Shown in pieces: positions 35,078-44,445 of a stretch of 64,000 nt of DNA. The DNA comes from Verrucomicrobiota bacterium (lineage in GTDB: Bacteria > Verrucomicrobiota > Verrucomicrobiia > Verrucomicrobiales > Akkermansiaceae). The notes beneath the pieces were generated by a model. The model was not told where the DNA came from. It did no database searches and saw only the letters and a program-made list of their open reading frames with translations. The stretch is from assembly GCA_004293285.1 (NCBI GenBank), contig RDYF01000028.1, positions 1-64,000 on the forward strand. Direction: 5' to 3'. The position numbers and the translations under genes were made by a program. Each line of letters begins with the position of its first letter. Within the stretch, counting starts at the first letter, position 1.

Positions 35078-35746
35078 ATGAGCGCACTCTCAGCTCTTCG
35101 ATCTTCGCGGTCGTTTCGACTCTGCCTAGCGCTGTCGCTGCTGGTGATTGTCCTCAGCGCCTCGATTCTACTAGTGCTGCGCGCCGCGAAACCATCCTCG
35201 GCCCACTCCCTGCTCAAGGCGACCGCCGTCGTCGAAACGCTGTGGAAAAAATACTCCGTGCCGAGCAAGGTGATCATCGATGGCAAAACGATCATCGAAC
35301 AACAAAGCCCCATCGCGCAGCTTGCCACAGCTGAAACCACCGTTCGCGAGTCGTATTCCATTCGCTCGACTTGGCTCGGCAGTGAAAAAAGCTTCCACGT
35401 CCGCGCCCTCTTCACCGGAAAAGCTGGCTATGACCTGAAGCAAAGCATGCTCATCGAACTGAGTGCCGACGCCCTAAAAGCGACCATCACCCTCCCCAAA
35501 GCGGAACTGCTCTCCGTCGAACAAACGGAATTAGAAATTCTCGAAGACGAAAGCGGATACTGGAATCGACTCGACGCTACACAACGTCAACAAGCCCTCG
35601 CGCAATTGCAGCAAAAAGCCCGAAAATCCCTGCTCGAAAGCGGCCTATTGCCCCAAGCCCAAGCTTCTCTCCAGTCCCACTTCACCGAAGTCCTCACCGA
35701 ACAACTCCCGAGCGGCTTCGCACTTCAATTCCAACAAGCCCCCTAA
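35078..35746 (+). CDS. Membrane-anchored DUF4230-like protein
   Basis: A 222-residue protein with a single N-terminal transmembrane helix at about 14-35 (LCLALSLLVIVLSASILLVL) and a likely extracytoplasmic domain. The pattern AQLATAETTVRESYS, GKAGYDLKQS, ITLPKAELLSVEQTELEIL and the helical C-terminal part with ARKSLLESGLLPQAQAS resemble DUF4230 proteins, whose function is unknown. It is divergent from hisC. The intergenic region is about 105 bp. Immediately after its stop lies one copy of a 29-bp repeat shared with the other side of the GH106 gene. Confidence 0.72.
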   Translation: MSALSALRSSRSFRLCLALSLLVIVLSASILLVLRAAKPSSAHSLLKATAVVETLWKKYSVPSKVIIDGKTIIEQQSPIAQLATAETTVRESYSIRSTWLGSEKSFHVRALFTGKAGYDLKQSMLIELSADALKATITLPKAELLSVEQTELEILEDESGYWNRLDATQRQQALAQLQQKARKSLLESGLLPQAQASLQSHFTEVLTEQLPSGFALQFQQAP

Positions 35747-35752
35747 CCCTTG

Positions 35753-35781
35753 GGGGTCAGTCCTCGCACGGTAACATTTTT
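35753..35781. repeat. 29-bp dispersed repeat, copy 1
   Basis: Begins GGGGTCAGTCCTCGCA and ends GGTAACATTTTT; differs at one base from copy 2 at 39166-39194, in the same orientation. It begins six bases after the DUF4230 stop. The two copies flank the GH106 gene. Confidence 0.9.
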
Positions 35782-36032
35782 ATCATCGCAAGGCAAAAAC
35801 GCATGCGCAACATCCGTAAAAATGGGTCTTTTTTTCACACTTTATGACTTGCAGTCGGATGGGATTTTCAAGTGAGAAACCCACGGAATCCCCAATGGGG
35901 CGTGCATGCTCACTTCAGAGCATTTTGCCGACAATCAACGAGACCGAGCTCAAAAACGGGCCAAGTTGCTGACTCTTGGGCATCTGGGTCACGTCTCTCG
36001 CAACAATTTTTCCCGACGACTAGCACATCACC

Positions 36033-39000
36033 TCATGGCTGGAGCACGACGATTTCGCGATAGACATTGCCCCCAATTGGGCCGTCCTCGAAATCGAGTC
36101 GAACAGCGACGACACCTTTGGCATGGATCGGAACACAAAGGCGAGTGGCTCCGCCCTGACTGGATACTCTTGCGTTAGCCACTTTGATGAATTGATTCGG
36201 CGCATCTGCCTTGGCGATCCAAACGGTGTAAGCTTGGCTGGCTCGGGCGTCGCGATGACCGGCAAAGGATTGGATTTCTCCAATCGCCACACCGCTGCTG
36301 GCGAACTGGAAGAGAAGTTGACTTCCTTTGCCATACTGACGGAACGTTTTGCCATCATCGAGCGTCACGGCCGAGCCGCTACCATTGCGGGTTGTGCCAT
36401 TGCGAATCGCATCAGGCGCTGCTGCATCTTGGGTCAGCCCTGACTCAACCACAGCCATAACAGAAGCTGCTTTGCTAGGATGAGGCAGCTCTGCTTCAAA
36501 GGCATCTTCGGACGAAGGGTTGAGGAACGACTCTGCAAAAGCCCCCTCGGGAACCTCGGAGGCTGTTTGCTTCCGATCCGGAATCATGAGTCGCACTGGG
36601 CCAATCAATCCCGAACGCATCAGCGGGGAATCTTTGTGGAAATAATTCCATGTCGCAAAAGTGTAACGTCCGCTGGACGGGCGATTTTGCCCTTTGACGA
36701 ACCAATCAGGAAAACGCTTGAGGTACCTGCCGGGATGAGCGTGGCCGTTCAACCACTCGCAATCATCGGGCTCTTGCTCATCTCCGATGATGCGATTGGC
36801 CCAAGTGTTCGTAATGGCAATTTCCAGACGATTGCCAGTCGGCTGCAACAACCCTGCAGGAATTTCCACCTGCCATGGCGCGCACCAAACCACCCCGAGG
36901 TCCTTGCCATTGATGCGCACCTGCGCCAAATGATGGACTGTGCCGAGATGAAGCAACCGAGGCAAATCCAAGCCGCGTTCGACATCGAACTTCGTCCGAT
37001 ACACCGCCGTGCCGCTGTAGTAGCGAATGCGGGGATCGGCATGGCTGGTCCAATCGGTTAACTCGCGAAAAGTCACCGCTTGTTTCGGACCGCCCCATTT
37101 CGAATCAAAAGTCACCTGCCAGGGATTGTCGATCCCCATCGGCTCAATCGAACAGGGAAAATTCCGAGCAGTCGTTACCGCAGCGGACGCGGGTTTGCGA
37201 AAGACAATGAAATGACTCTGACCTGCAGCGAAATCGAGGGGCAGACGCAGCGTTTTGCCATCGATGCGGAAATCCGTGAGCTCGCGCATCGAGCCAGTCA
37301 CGGGATCCCAAAGCTCCGGTTGCAATGAACCGACGCGGAAAGAGCCAAGAGCTTTCCCCTGCTCCGCGGCAGTAATGGCGACAAAAAACACATGACTTTT
37401 GCCATCGGTGCGATGCACACTGCGTGGCTGAACATTGCCATCGAGCAAGTCAAAAGAGGCTCCATCGTCGGTGGCGAGTTCGCCCCACTGAAGCAGAGCC
37501 TGACAACGGGTAAGGTAAGCGATCCATGCCTTTCCAGGCTGCCACCAGGTCTGAGTGCGACCAAAATGAGAACCCCACTGTCCCATCGTCATGCCTGGCT
37601 TGAAGCGGTCACTCCACGGCTGATGCGGATTCGAGTGAAGAATGAAGCGATTGATGCCAGCAAGATAGGCGCCATCACCGACCGTTTTCAGCCAAGCGGG
37701 AGTTTCCGTCCAAGAGACCTGATCCGGAGCCCCCGTGAAAGCTTCCGCTTCCAAGATGTTGTGACGTCGACCAGCCCCGGCATGCTGAATGCCACTCTGA
37801 ACTTCCGCGCGGAAGGCATCTGCAGCCCAAAACTCCGTCATCACGCGATCGACATAAGGGGCGACCTCGCCGGTATGAAACGGTCCGCCATAAGGCTCAC
37901 AGACGAAGCGGATGTTCGCCTCGCGCAACATACGTTGCATCACCTGAAACAATACATCTCGATAGAGATCGGAAATCGTTCGATCAAAATCGGCACGAAA
38001 TTTCGCCGAATCGGCCTCACTTGCCACCACTCGACCGGCGAAAGTCGGAAGAAATTCGACGATGCTGTATCCGCGACGTTGCGCGAACTCTTGCGGCATC
38101 AGAGGCGTCCAAGACGGTGTGCCGGCCTCATAGCTATCGAGCAGCATGTGCTGCAAGCCCGTACCCACCAAGGGGCCGAGATGCTCCTTCAACTTGCCGA
38201 TGACATGTTTTAGATGAAAAGTGACCGCCTTTTCATTCATCTTATCGCACTCCAGCCCCATGATTTCCCACTGATTCGGCTGAGTGAGTGCGCCCATGGT
38301 GGTGTGACCAAACCGATAGATCGTCCACTTACCGCCCTCAGGAGCCTTCCAACGCAGCCGACCAGAGGCATCCATGCGTTTCGTCAGATCCACAATACGA
38401 TCTTTTGCAATCACTCCCTCCGCTGGGACGGCTAACACCGCAATATCACGCCAAAACGTCTTGCGCCCCTCGATGATGGGTTTCTCCAGAGCTCCGGTCT
38501 GTTTATTAATCATAGGAAACAACATATCGCCGCGAGGATCGATCTCGGGTTTGGGTAGCACATCCGAAAACGCGATCCCCCCATCAATGTCTACGCGCGA
38601 GTGGAAAATCTGTTGCATCGCCAGCTCCGGCGTGATCCATGGACCTCCCGTGCTCGTGTAGCCGGGGCAATTGTGAATCCCGACATCGATGCCCAAGCGC
38701 TTGCCCTCCGCGGCTGCGTGGCGAACCAACTTCCACCACGGATCCGTGAAGGCCAACAAGCCATCCGTTGGCGAGTTTTCGATGTGACCCGCCCAAGGTG
38801 TGCAGACATCGGCCATGCCAAAAATCGTCGCAGAGGCAACACCGGCCGCCTTGAACTCTTCGAGATCCCGAGTAATGCCCTCCCGGCTCACATTGCTGCC
38901 CATCCAGTGCCACCAGACCCCGGGTTTGGCATCTTGGGAAGGATGGCGAAAAGCTTGCTCGGGATCGATCGATGCCGCCATCGAAGCAGATACCGCCCAT

Positions 39001-39047
39001 ACGAATGCAAGACACAGGAACATGAATGATGAAATAGATTGCGTCAT
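36033..39047 (-). CDS. Secreted alpha-L-rhamnosidase-like protein, GH106 family
   Basis: A 1004-residue exported protein with a signal peptide at about 1-25 (SSFMFLCLAFVWAVSASMAA). The N-terminal catalytic region has the GH106 opening PGVWWHWMGSNVSREGITRD then LEEFKAAGVASATIFGMAD, and the middle part has MLLDSYEAGTPSWTP and VCEPYGGPFHTGEV, which probably carry active-site acids. Around residues 620-800 lies a beta-sandwich with TAVYRTKF and DLGVVWCAPWQVEIP, common in this family. A further C-terminal beta-domain carries substrate-binding character. GH106 enzymes release L-rhamnose from pectin and other glycans, which would feed the fucose/rhamnose BMC at 15-21 kb. The ATG at 39047 is chosen for the signal peptide. 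Direct repeats flank the gene. Confidence 0.88.
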   Translation of the reverse strand: MTQSISSFMFLCLAFVWAVSASMAASIDPEQAFRHPSQDAKPGVWWHWMGSNVSREGITRDLEEFKAAGVASATIFGMADVCTPWAGHIENSPTDGLLAFTDPWWKLVRHAAAEGKRLGIDVGIHNCPGYTSTGGPWITPELAMQQIFHSRVDIDGGIAFSDVLPKPEIDPRGDMLFPMINKQTGALEKPIIEGRKTFWRDIAVLAVPAEGVIAKDRIVDLTKRMDASGRLRWKAPEGGKWTIYRFGHTTMGALTQPNQWEIMGLECDKMNEKAVTFHLKHVIGKLKEHLGPLVGTGLQHMLLDSYEAGTPSWTPLMPQEFAQRRGYSIVEFLPTFAGRVVASEADSAKFRADFDRTISDLYRDVLFQVMQRMLREANIRFVCEPYGGPFHTGEVAPYVDRVMTEFWAADAFRAEVQSGIQHAGAGRRHNILEAEAFTGAPDQVSWTETPAWLKTVGDGAYLAGINRFILHSNPHQPWSDRFKPGMTMGQWGSHFGRTQTWWQPGKAWIAYLTRCQALLQWGELATDDGASFDLLDGNVQPRSVHRTDGKSHVFFVAITAAEQGKALGSFRVGSLQPELWDPVTGSMRELTDFRIDGKTLRLPLDFAAGQSHFIVFRKPASAAVTTARNFPCSIEPMGIDNPWQVTFDSKWGGPKQAVTFRELTDWTSHADPRIRYYSGTAVYRTKFDVERGLDLPRLLHLGTVHHLAQVRINGKDLGVVWCAPWQVEIPAGLLQPTGNRLEIAITNTWANRIIGDEQEPDDCEWLNGHAHPGRYLKRFPDWFVKGQNRPSSGRYTFATWNYFHKDSPLMRSGLIGPVRLMIPDRKQTASEVPEGAFAESFLNPSSEDAFEAELPHPSKAASVMAVVESGLTQDAAAPDAIRNGTTRNGSGSAVTLDDGKTFRQYGKGSQLLFQFASSGVAIGEIQSFAGHRDARASQAYTVWIAKADAPNQFIKVANARVSSQGGATRLCVPIHAKGVVAVRLDFEDGPIGGNVYREIVVLQP

Positions 39048-39165
39048 GGTGATGATATTCAGCAAAAAATACGCAGCCCAAACCGAGAACTATCGGATTC
39101 TCGCAACTTTCACCCCCGTTAAAATGTGCGGGTCACCACGTGGGGCAACTTCGGGGTCAAACTTC

Positions 39166-39194
39166 GGGGTCAGTCCTCGCATGGTAACATTTTT
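39166..39194. repeat. 29-bp dispersed repeat, copy 2
   Basis: Matches copy 1 (35753-35781) at 28 of 29 positions, same orientation. A partial extra copy (TCGGGGTCAAACTT) stands directly upstream at 39151-39164. It lies between the GH106 start and a plus-strand hypothetical gene. Confidence 0.9.
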
Positions 39195-39281
39195 CCCATT
39201 TCATAGCGGCAAACTTCTCGCTCGACAGATCTTCGCGATTGTCGCTTGCGCGATGAGATTGCTGCGCTAGCTTGCGCCGTC

Positions 39282-39908
39282 ATGCAAAAGCGCTTTGTTT
39301 TCCAAGCTTCCCTTGCCCTAGTCGCCATTTGGCTGTTGGTGTTCGCCGTCCGCAGCTGGGCCGGCACGCGCAAGGTCACGGCAGAGCGCTTGCAAGAAGA
39401 AATTGCTGAAGCAAAGTTTGCCGATTGGTCGCAGGGGGAACCGAGCAGTGCCAGACTCGCCCAAGAGCGGGAGGAAAAAATTCGCGAGATCGCGGATCTG
39501 ACCAATCGACTCGATTTTCACGAGCGCGAAAAAAATCGCGAAAGTCGCAGCGGCGAAGCATTTTTTCGCGTTCTCAGTCCGCGTGAACGGGCGCTTTTTA
39601 TCGATCTCACGATCGCCGAGAGCATGAACCGCTTCATGCAAGCGCTCGACCAAATGCCACCCGCAGAGCGACAGCGCTTTGTCAAACAGGGCCTTGAGGA
39701 AATCGCCAAAGGCCGTACCGCCGAGGACATGCAGCGCGGCCAAGAGTTTGGCGAAGAGGTCATTGAAAAAATCACCCAAGAAGGCATGCGAGCCTATTTT
39801 GAAAAGTCCAGTGCGCAAACCAAGCTCGACCTCGCTCCTTTGATGGAGTCGATGAACGAAGTCATGCAAGGCCTGCGCGGCAATCGCTTTGGGCCACCAC
39901 CACGCTAA
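39282..39908 (+). CDS. Membrane-anchored coiled-coil protein of unknown function
   Basis: A 208-residue protein with one N-terminal transmembrane helix at about 6-25 (FVFQASLALVAIWLLVFAVR), then a highly charged, helical body rich in Glu, Arg, Gln and Lys with coiled-coil character (ERLQEEIAEAKFAD, REEKIREIADLTNRLDF). The C-terminal end is Pro/Arg-rich (GNRFGPPPR). No known domain is recognised. The ATG at 39282 is preferred since it precedes the hydrophobic segment directly. It lies 24 bp upstream of the prepilin-like gene on the same strand and may be cotranscribed with it and the ABC transporter. Confidence 0.75.
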   Translation: MQKRFVFQASLALVAIWLLVFAVRSWAGTRKVTAERLQEEIAEAKFADWSQGEPSSARLAQEREEKIREIADLTNRLDFHEREKNRESRSGEAFFRVLSPRERALFIDLTIAESMNRFMQALDQMPPAERQRFVKQGLEEIAKGRTAEDMQRGQEFGEEVIEKITQEGMRAYFEKSSAQTKLDLAPLMESMNEVMQGLRGNRFGPPPR

Positions 39909-39932
39909 CACCACGTCACTCGACTTTTTCTC

Positions 39933-40463
39933 ATGACCCCACCACGCCACAAAGCACCGGGCTTTACCTTGATCGAAACCCTAATTGTGATCGCCATCAT
40001 CGGCGCTCTCGCAGCGTTGGTGATTCCTGTCACCAGCTCCTTTCTCAAAAAATCGCGCCAAGCCGCTTGCTTGGGTAATCTCCGACAAATTGGCATCGCC
40101 ATTGAATCCTACCTGCAAGACCACAATCAAATCATGCCCAATCTCGAAGCAGGTCGAAATTCGCGTAGCGAAGAGGTTCCGGTGATGGACAACACCTTGA
40201 TCGATTACCTCTCTAACGAAGAAGTCTTCCACTGTCCCGAGGACAAAACACTTTTTCGCGACACAGGATCGAGCTATCTGTGGAATTCCACGCAGAGCAA
40301 TCGCCCGCGCCATCGCTTGGTCTTCTTCAACGTGCGAGGCGATCCTGCGCGCGTGCCGCTGGTCTCCGACAAAGAAGCCTGGCATCCCGGAGAAGGTGGA
40401 GTGAACATTCTTTACGCCGATTTCACCGCCAGCCAAGACATCAAATTTACCACGACACCCTAA
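39933..40463 (+). CDS. Prepilin-like protein with type IV N-terminal methylation motif
   Basis: A 176-residue protein of the pseudopilin type. The signature is KAPGFTLIETLIVIAIIGAL: a short basic leader, Gly before the cleavage site, Phe+1 and Glu+5, then a hydrophobic helix, as processed by prepilin peptidase. The rest resembles the type II secretion G-like/DUF1559 H-domain proteins that are numerous in Planctomycetes and Verrucomicrobiota (CLGNLRQIGIAIESYLQDHN, FHCPEDKT, NILYADFTA). The final part, GGVNILYADFTA, is the usual GHVxyaDGH-like ending. Role could be in secretion or as a surface pilin-like protein. It precedes the ABC transporter by 10 bp. Confidence 0.88.
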   Translation: MTPPRHKAPGFTLIETLIVIAIIGALAALVIPVTSSFLKKSRQAACLGNLRQIGIAIESYLQDHNQIMPNLEAGRNSRSEEVPVMDNTLIDYLSNEEVFHCPEDKTLFRDTGSSYLWNSTQSNRPRHRLVFFNVRGDPARVPLVSDKEAWHPGEGGVNILYADFTASQDIKFTTTP

Positions 40464-40473
40464 GGAACCGCTT

Positions 40474-41373
40474 ATGCTAGAAATTGATCATCTCGAAAAA
40501 AATTTCCACGGTTCCGCCGCACTCAAAGGCGTTTCTTTTCGGGTCGAACGCGGACAAATCTACGGACTTCTCGGCCACAACGGCGCAGGCAAAAGCACCA
40601 CACTTGGCATCATCCTCGGCATGGTCGCTCCGACGCAGGGCGAGGTCCGGATCGATGGCGTATCGGTGCAACAAGACCGCGCCCGCGCGCTGCGGAAAGT
40701 CGGCGCCATTTTTGAAGCTCCGTCTTTTTATGAATATCTCAGCGGTTGGCAAAATCTGAAAATCTTGATGAGCTACTCGGGTCGGTTCGATGAAGCGCTG
40801 GCGAAAGAAGTCGTCGAGCGCGTCGACCTCACCAAACGCATTCATTCCAAGGTGCAAACTTACAGCCACGGCATGCGCCAGCGCCTCGCACTGGCACAGG
40901 CCTTGTTGCCCGAGCCCGAAATCTTATTACTCGATGAACCCACCGATGGTCTCGATCCGGAGGGCATCAAGTGGTTTCGCGATTTCATCTTAGAACTGCG
41001 TCGCGAGCGCGGCATGACGGTGCTATTCAATTCGCACCTGCTCGCAGAAGTAGAACAAATGTGCGACCGCATCGCCATCCTACAAGGCGGCGAGCTGGTT
41101 TTTGAAGGTCCGATCAAAGGGCTCGAAGAAGAACTTCAGCGCTATCACATCGAGAGCGACAACGCCGAAAAGGTGTCGGCCTTGATCACTCCTCATGGCG
41201 GAATCATGGAGGTGGACGAGCTCCTTTTGCCCAACTCAATCGACCCCGCCCACGTGCTGCGCGACATCGTGCAATCCGGAGTGATGGTTCGCTCCTTCAC
41301 GCCCAAACATCGTTCGCTCGAAGATCTTTACATGGAAATCAAACAACAAAATCCCAGCACTCCACGCGCATGA
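40474..41373 (+). CDS. ABC transporter ATP-binding protein
   Basis: A 299-residue ATPase subunit of an ABC-2-type exporter. Motifs: Walker A GHNGAGKST, Q-loop region AIFEAPSFYEYLSG, signature YSHGMRQRLALAQAL (a variant of LSGGQ), Walker B ILLLDEPTDGLDPEG and H-loop NSHLL. The C-terminal 80 residues form the extra domain common in DrrA/NatA-type proteins. It overlaps the permease gene by four bases (ATGA). The exported substrate is unknown; drug, lipid or gliding-type roles are possible. The gene follows the prepilin-like gene after 10 bp. Confidence 0.95.
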   Translation: MLEIDHLEKNFHGSAALKGVSFRVERGQIYGLLGHNGAGKSTTLGIILGMVAPTQGEVRIDGVSVQQDRARALRKVGAIFEAPSFYEYLSGWQNLKILMSYSGRFDEALAKEVVERVDLTKRIHSKVQTYSHGMRQRLALAQALLPEPEILLLDEPTDGLDPEGIKWFRDFILELRRERGMTVLFNSHLLAEVEQMCDRIAILQGGELVFEGPIKGLEEELQRYHIESDNAEKVSALITPHGGIMEVDELLLPNSIDPAHVLRDIVQSGVMVRSFTPKHRSLEDLYMEIKQQNPSTPRA

Positions 41374-42218
41374 ATTTTCTCGCACAACTGCGCGGTGAAC
41401 TGCGCAAGCTCTTCGCCCGTCCCCGCACCTACATCGGCTACGTCGCGTTCCTCGCGATGGAAATATTGATTCTCGTCGTCTACAAACTCGATCGCACCCA
41501 AGCGCTCGCGCGCAAGCAATTGCAGACCAATGGCCTGGAGTTCGATACCTACTACAGCTCGCTATCGATCACCTTCACCATCATGACTCTCAGCATGTTT
41601 GTGTTAGGCTCGGTATTCTTCGCTTTGGTCGCCGGCGACATTGTGGCCAAAGAAAACGAAGACGGCAATCTACGATTGATCTTCGCCCGACCGATCTCGC
41701 GCTTGCGCCTTTTGTTGGTGAAATATGCAGCCGTTTGCCTTTACACCGTGAGCTTCGTGTTTTTCGTAGGAATTAGCGGCTATCTGATGGCAGTGGCAGC
41801 TGTCGGCTGGGATGGCGGACTGTTCGTCATGGAACCCAAAATGAAAGTCTTCGCCGCCTATCCCGAATGGAGTGAAGGCGCCTCACGACTCGCGCTCGGA
41901 GCCTTGGGCATTGGGTTTAGCATGATCACGATTTCTTCCATCGCTTTCATGTTTTCGTGTTTCAAAATGAAACCAGCCGCTGCGACCATCATCACGCTGA
42001 GCATCTTATTCGTCGACATGATCTTGCAGAACTTTCCCTTCTTCCGCCCGTATGAAGAGTGGTTTATCACCTGGCGCATGAGCGCGTGGTTGTTCCTGAT
42101 GGAAACCTATCTTCCGTGGGCCAAAGTCATGGAATCCTTCGCCTTTTTGTTAGGGCTGAATGCCACCGTCTTCGTGATCGGGTGGCTCAACTTTCAGTCG
42201 CGAGATTTCAAGACCTAA
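41370..42218 (+). CDS. ABC-2-type transporter permease
   Basis: A 282-residue inner-membrane permease with six hydrophobic segments, the first at about 15-35 (TYIGYVAFLAMEILILVVYKL) and the last near the C terminus (FAFLLGLNATVFVIGWLNF). The motif AGDIVAKENEDGNLRLIFARPISR between helices 2 and 3 is the typical intracellular coupling helix of ABC-2 permeases. Translation is coupled to the ATPase gene by a four-base overlap. The convergent dxs gene ends 18 bp downstream. Confidence 0.92.
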   Translation: MNFLAQLRGELRKLFARPRTYIGYVAFLAMEILILVVYKLDRTQALARKQLQTNGLEFDTYYSSLSITFTIMTLSMFVLGSVFFALVAGDIVAKENEDGNLRLIFARPISRLRLLLVKYAAVCLYTVSFVFFVGISGYLMAVAAVGWDGGLFVMEPKMKVFAAYPEWSEGASRLALGALGIGFSMITISSIAFMFSCFKMKPAAATIITLSILFVDMILQNFPFFRPYEEWFITWRMSAWLFLMETYLPWAKVMESFAFLLGLNATVFVIGWLNFQSRDFKT

Positions 42219-42236
42219 GCCCTCTCGACGAGAACT

Positions 42237-44150
42237 TCACAGGTGCTTGAGAATTTTCTCCAGTGCCGATTCCGCCGTTAGGCCATGCTGCGCGCGTAGA
42301 ACATCAGGCTTTCCGTGTTCGACAAATTCATCGGGCCAAGCAATGCGCTCGACGGGGGTGAAAATCCCTTCTTCGTGCAGCAATTCGATCACGGCAGCGC
42401 CGAAGCCATGCTTCAGCACATGATCTTCAAAGGTGCAAACAACGCGGCATTTTTTCGCGTAGCGAGTTATGACTTCCGCATCCAGAGGTTTGATGAAACG
42501 AGGATTGATCAACGCCACCGAATAGCCCTTGGCTTCGAGCAAAGCCTTGGTTTTCTCAGCCAGTTCAAACATCGTGCCCAAACCTAGCAGGGCAACATCG
42601 GCACCATCTGCCACGACTTCCGCCTTGCCGATCTCGATGGGGCGTCGCTCAGAGGACACCGGAGTTCCAGCGATCGGACCGCGTGGGTAACGAATCGCGG
42701 TCGGACCGTCATCGTATTTCGCCATGAAATGCAGCATGTCCACGAGCTCGCTCTCGTCTTTCGGCTGCATGAACACCAATCCGGGGACATGGCGTAGGTA
42801 GCCGATATCGAACAAACCATGGTGCGTTGGACCGTCATCGCCCGAGAGACCGCCACGGTCCATGCACAAACGCACGGGAAGATTTTGTAGCGCAATGTCA
42901 TGGATGATCATGTCATAAGCGCGCTGCATGAAAGTCGAATAAATCGCCAAAAACGGACGAATGCCACGCGTCGCCAAACCACAGGCGAAAAGCGCCGCAT
43001 GCTCTTCGGCAATGCCTACATCATAATAACGCTCCGGCAATTCCTGCTTAAAGATGTCGAGCTTTGTGCCACCAGGCATGGCGGCAGTGATCGCCACTAG
43101 CGACTCATCAGCTTTGGCCAAATCCGTGATCGTACGACCGAAAATTTCCGAAGCTGTCGGCGAACCAACAGCGGAGGTAGAACCGTCTTCAATGTTGTAA
43201 GCACCGAGACCATGGAACTTGCCAGGATTGGCGAGAGCCGGTTCGTAACCTCGACCTTTTTCGGTAATGATGTGCAGCACTACAGGCTCATTGAGCGTCT
43301 TCAAATGCTCAAAGGTTTTCACCAGCAACGGCAAATCATGGCCATCGATCGGACCGTAGTAGCGCATGCCAAATTTCTCGAACAACACATTTGGAAACAG
43401 CAGATTCTTCGCGCCTTCCTCTACCTTATGAGCCAAGTTCCGCACCGCCTTACCAGCGATTTTTTCCACGAAATTGGCGGCAGAATTGCGCACAGCCGCG
43501 TAGGTCGAATGCGTTTGTAGGGCATTGAAGTACTTCGCAATCGCACCAACATTTTTGTCGATCGACCACTCATTGTCGTTAAGCACCACGATGAACTTGC
43601 GTGTGGTTTCGGCAATGTTGTTGAGAGCTTCGAGTGTTGGGCCACAAGTAAATGCCGCATCGCCTGCCACGGCGACCACATGACTGTCTTCCTTCAGCAA
43701 ATCGCGAGCGGCAGCCATACCGAGAGCTGCGGAAAGGCACGTGCCGGCATGGCCCGCACCATACGAATCATGTTCCGATTCCGTGCGCAGCAAAAAGCCA
43801 TTGAGGCCGCCGTGCGTACGGATCGTGTGAATTTGTTGCGCCCGACCAGTGAGCATCTTGTGCACGTATCCTTGGTGCGAGACATCGAACACAAACTTGT
43901 CCCGTGGCGTTTCAAACACCCGGTGCATCGCGATCGAAAGTTCTACCACCCCCAAGTTCGGACCCAAGTGACCACCCGTTTTGGCGAGCGAAGTAATCAA
44001 CGAATGCCGGATTTCATCGGCAAGATCCATCAACTGAGATTCCGACAATTTCTTCACATCCTCAGGAGAATGGATGGCAGAAAGAAGAGGACCGAGGGCA
44101 GGAGGCACCGTAGGAAGAGTAGATTCAGAAGAGGCTGATGGAGTCGTCAT
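42237..44150 (-). CDS. dxs: 1-deoxy-D-xylulose-5-phosphate synthase
   Basis: Thiamine-diphosphate enzyme of 637 residues starting the MEP isoprenoid pathway from pyruvate and glyceraldehyde-3-phosphate. Visible motifs: GHLGPNLGVVELSIAMHRVF, DVSHQGYVHKMLTGR, the thiamine-binding VAGDAAFTCGPTLEALNN, LNDNEWSIDKNVGAI, the transketolase middle domain with DVGIAEEHAALFACGLA, and MDRGGLSGDDGPTHHGLFD. The C-terminal transketolase_C domain ends with LEKILKHL. The ATG at 44148-44150 lies inside the 3' end of xseB, a 26-bp overlap. Its product feeds the polyprenyl and squalene/phytoene synthases encoded in the window. Confidence 0.97.
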   Translation of the reverse strand: MTTPSASSESTLPTVPPALGPLLSAIHSPEDVKKLSESQLMDLADEIRHSLITSLAKTGGHLGPNLGVVELSIAMHRVFETPRDKFVFDVSHQGYVHKMLTGRAQQIHTIRTHGGLNGFLLRTESEHDSYGAGHAGTCLSAALGMAAARDLLKEDSHVVAVAGDAAFTCGPTLEALNNIAETTRKFIVVLNDNEWSIDKNVGAIAKYFNALQTHSTYAAVRNSAANFVEKIAGKAVRNLAHKVEEGAKNLLFPNVLFEKFGMRYYGPIDGHDLPLLVKTFEHLKTLNEPVVLHIITEKGRGYEPALANPGKFHGLGAYNIEDGSTSAVGSPTASEIFGRTITDLAKADESLVAITAAMPGGTKLDIFKQELPERYYDVGIAEEHAALFACGLATRGIRPFLAIYSTFMQRAYDMIIHDIALQNLPVRLCMDRGGLSGDDGPTHHGLFDIGYLRHVPGLVFMQPKDESELVDMLHFMAKYDDGPTAIRYPRGPIAGTPVSSERRPIEIGKAEVVADGADVALLGLGTMFELAEKTKALLEAKGYSVALINPRFIKPLDAEVITRYAKKCRVVCTFEDHVLKHGFGAAVIELLHEEGIFTPVERIAWPDEFVEHGKPDVLRAQHGLTAESALEKILKHL

Positions 44151-44436
44151 CGTGATCGGTCGGCGGAGTTGCCGGCGCGGGAGATTGACACATTTCTGAG
44201 TCAGACGCTAGCACGTTTTCATTTTCTTCGCGGATCGAGAGTTTTTCCAACCGCAGCTTGGCCTGCTTGAGAAAGCCATCGCATTGCACAATCAGTTGAT
44301 TGCCCCGCTCGTAGCGATCAATCATCTCCGAAAGGCTCAACGATTCCTCCTCCAAGGCTTCGACGATGCCTTCCAATTCGGCCATCGAAGTCTCGAAATT
44401 CATGTCCTCGGCAGGTGTTTCTTTTTTACGACTCAT
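44125..44436 (-). CDS. xseB: Exodeoxyribonuclease VII small subunit
   Basis: A 103-residue subunit of exonuclease VII, which degrades single-stranded DNA with the large XseA subunit. The core FETSMAELEGIVEALEEESLSLSEMIDRYERG is characteristic. The C-terminal 40 residues are an acidic, Ser/Pro-rich extension that includes the overlap with dxs, so the protein is longer than the usual 75-85 residues. xseA is not in the window. The xseB-dxs order is common in bacteria. Confidence 0.93.
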   Translation of the reverse strand: MSRKKETPAEDMNFETSMAELEGIVEALEEESLSLSEMIDRYERGNQLIVQCDGFLKQAKLRLEKLSIREENENVLASDSEMCQSPAPATPPTDHDDDSISLF

Positions 44437-44445
44437 ATTGCGTCA

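Noticed and set aside
35906-36178. Plus-strand ORF of 90 codons near the GH106 3' end
   Set aside because: Its second half is antisense to the GH106 coding sequence and no family is visible; it is most likely a shadow.
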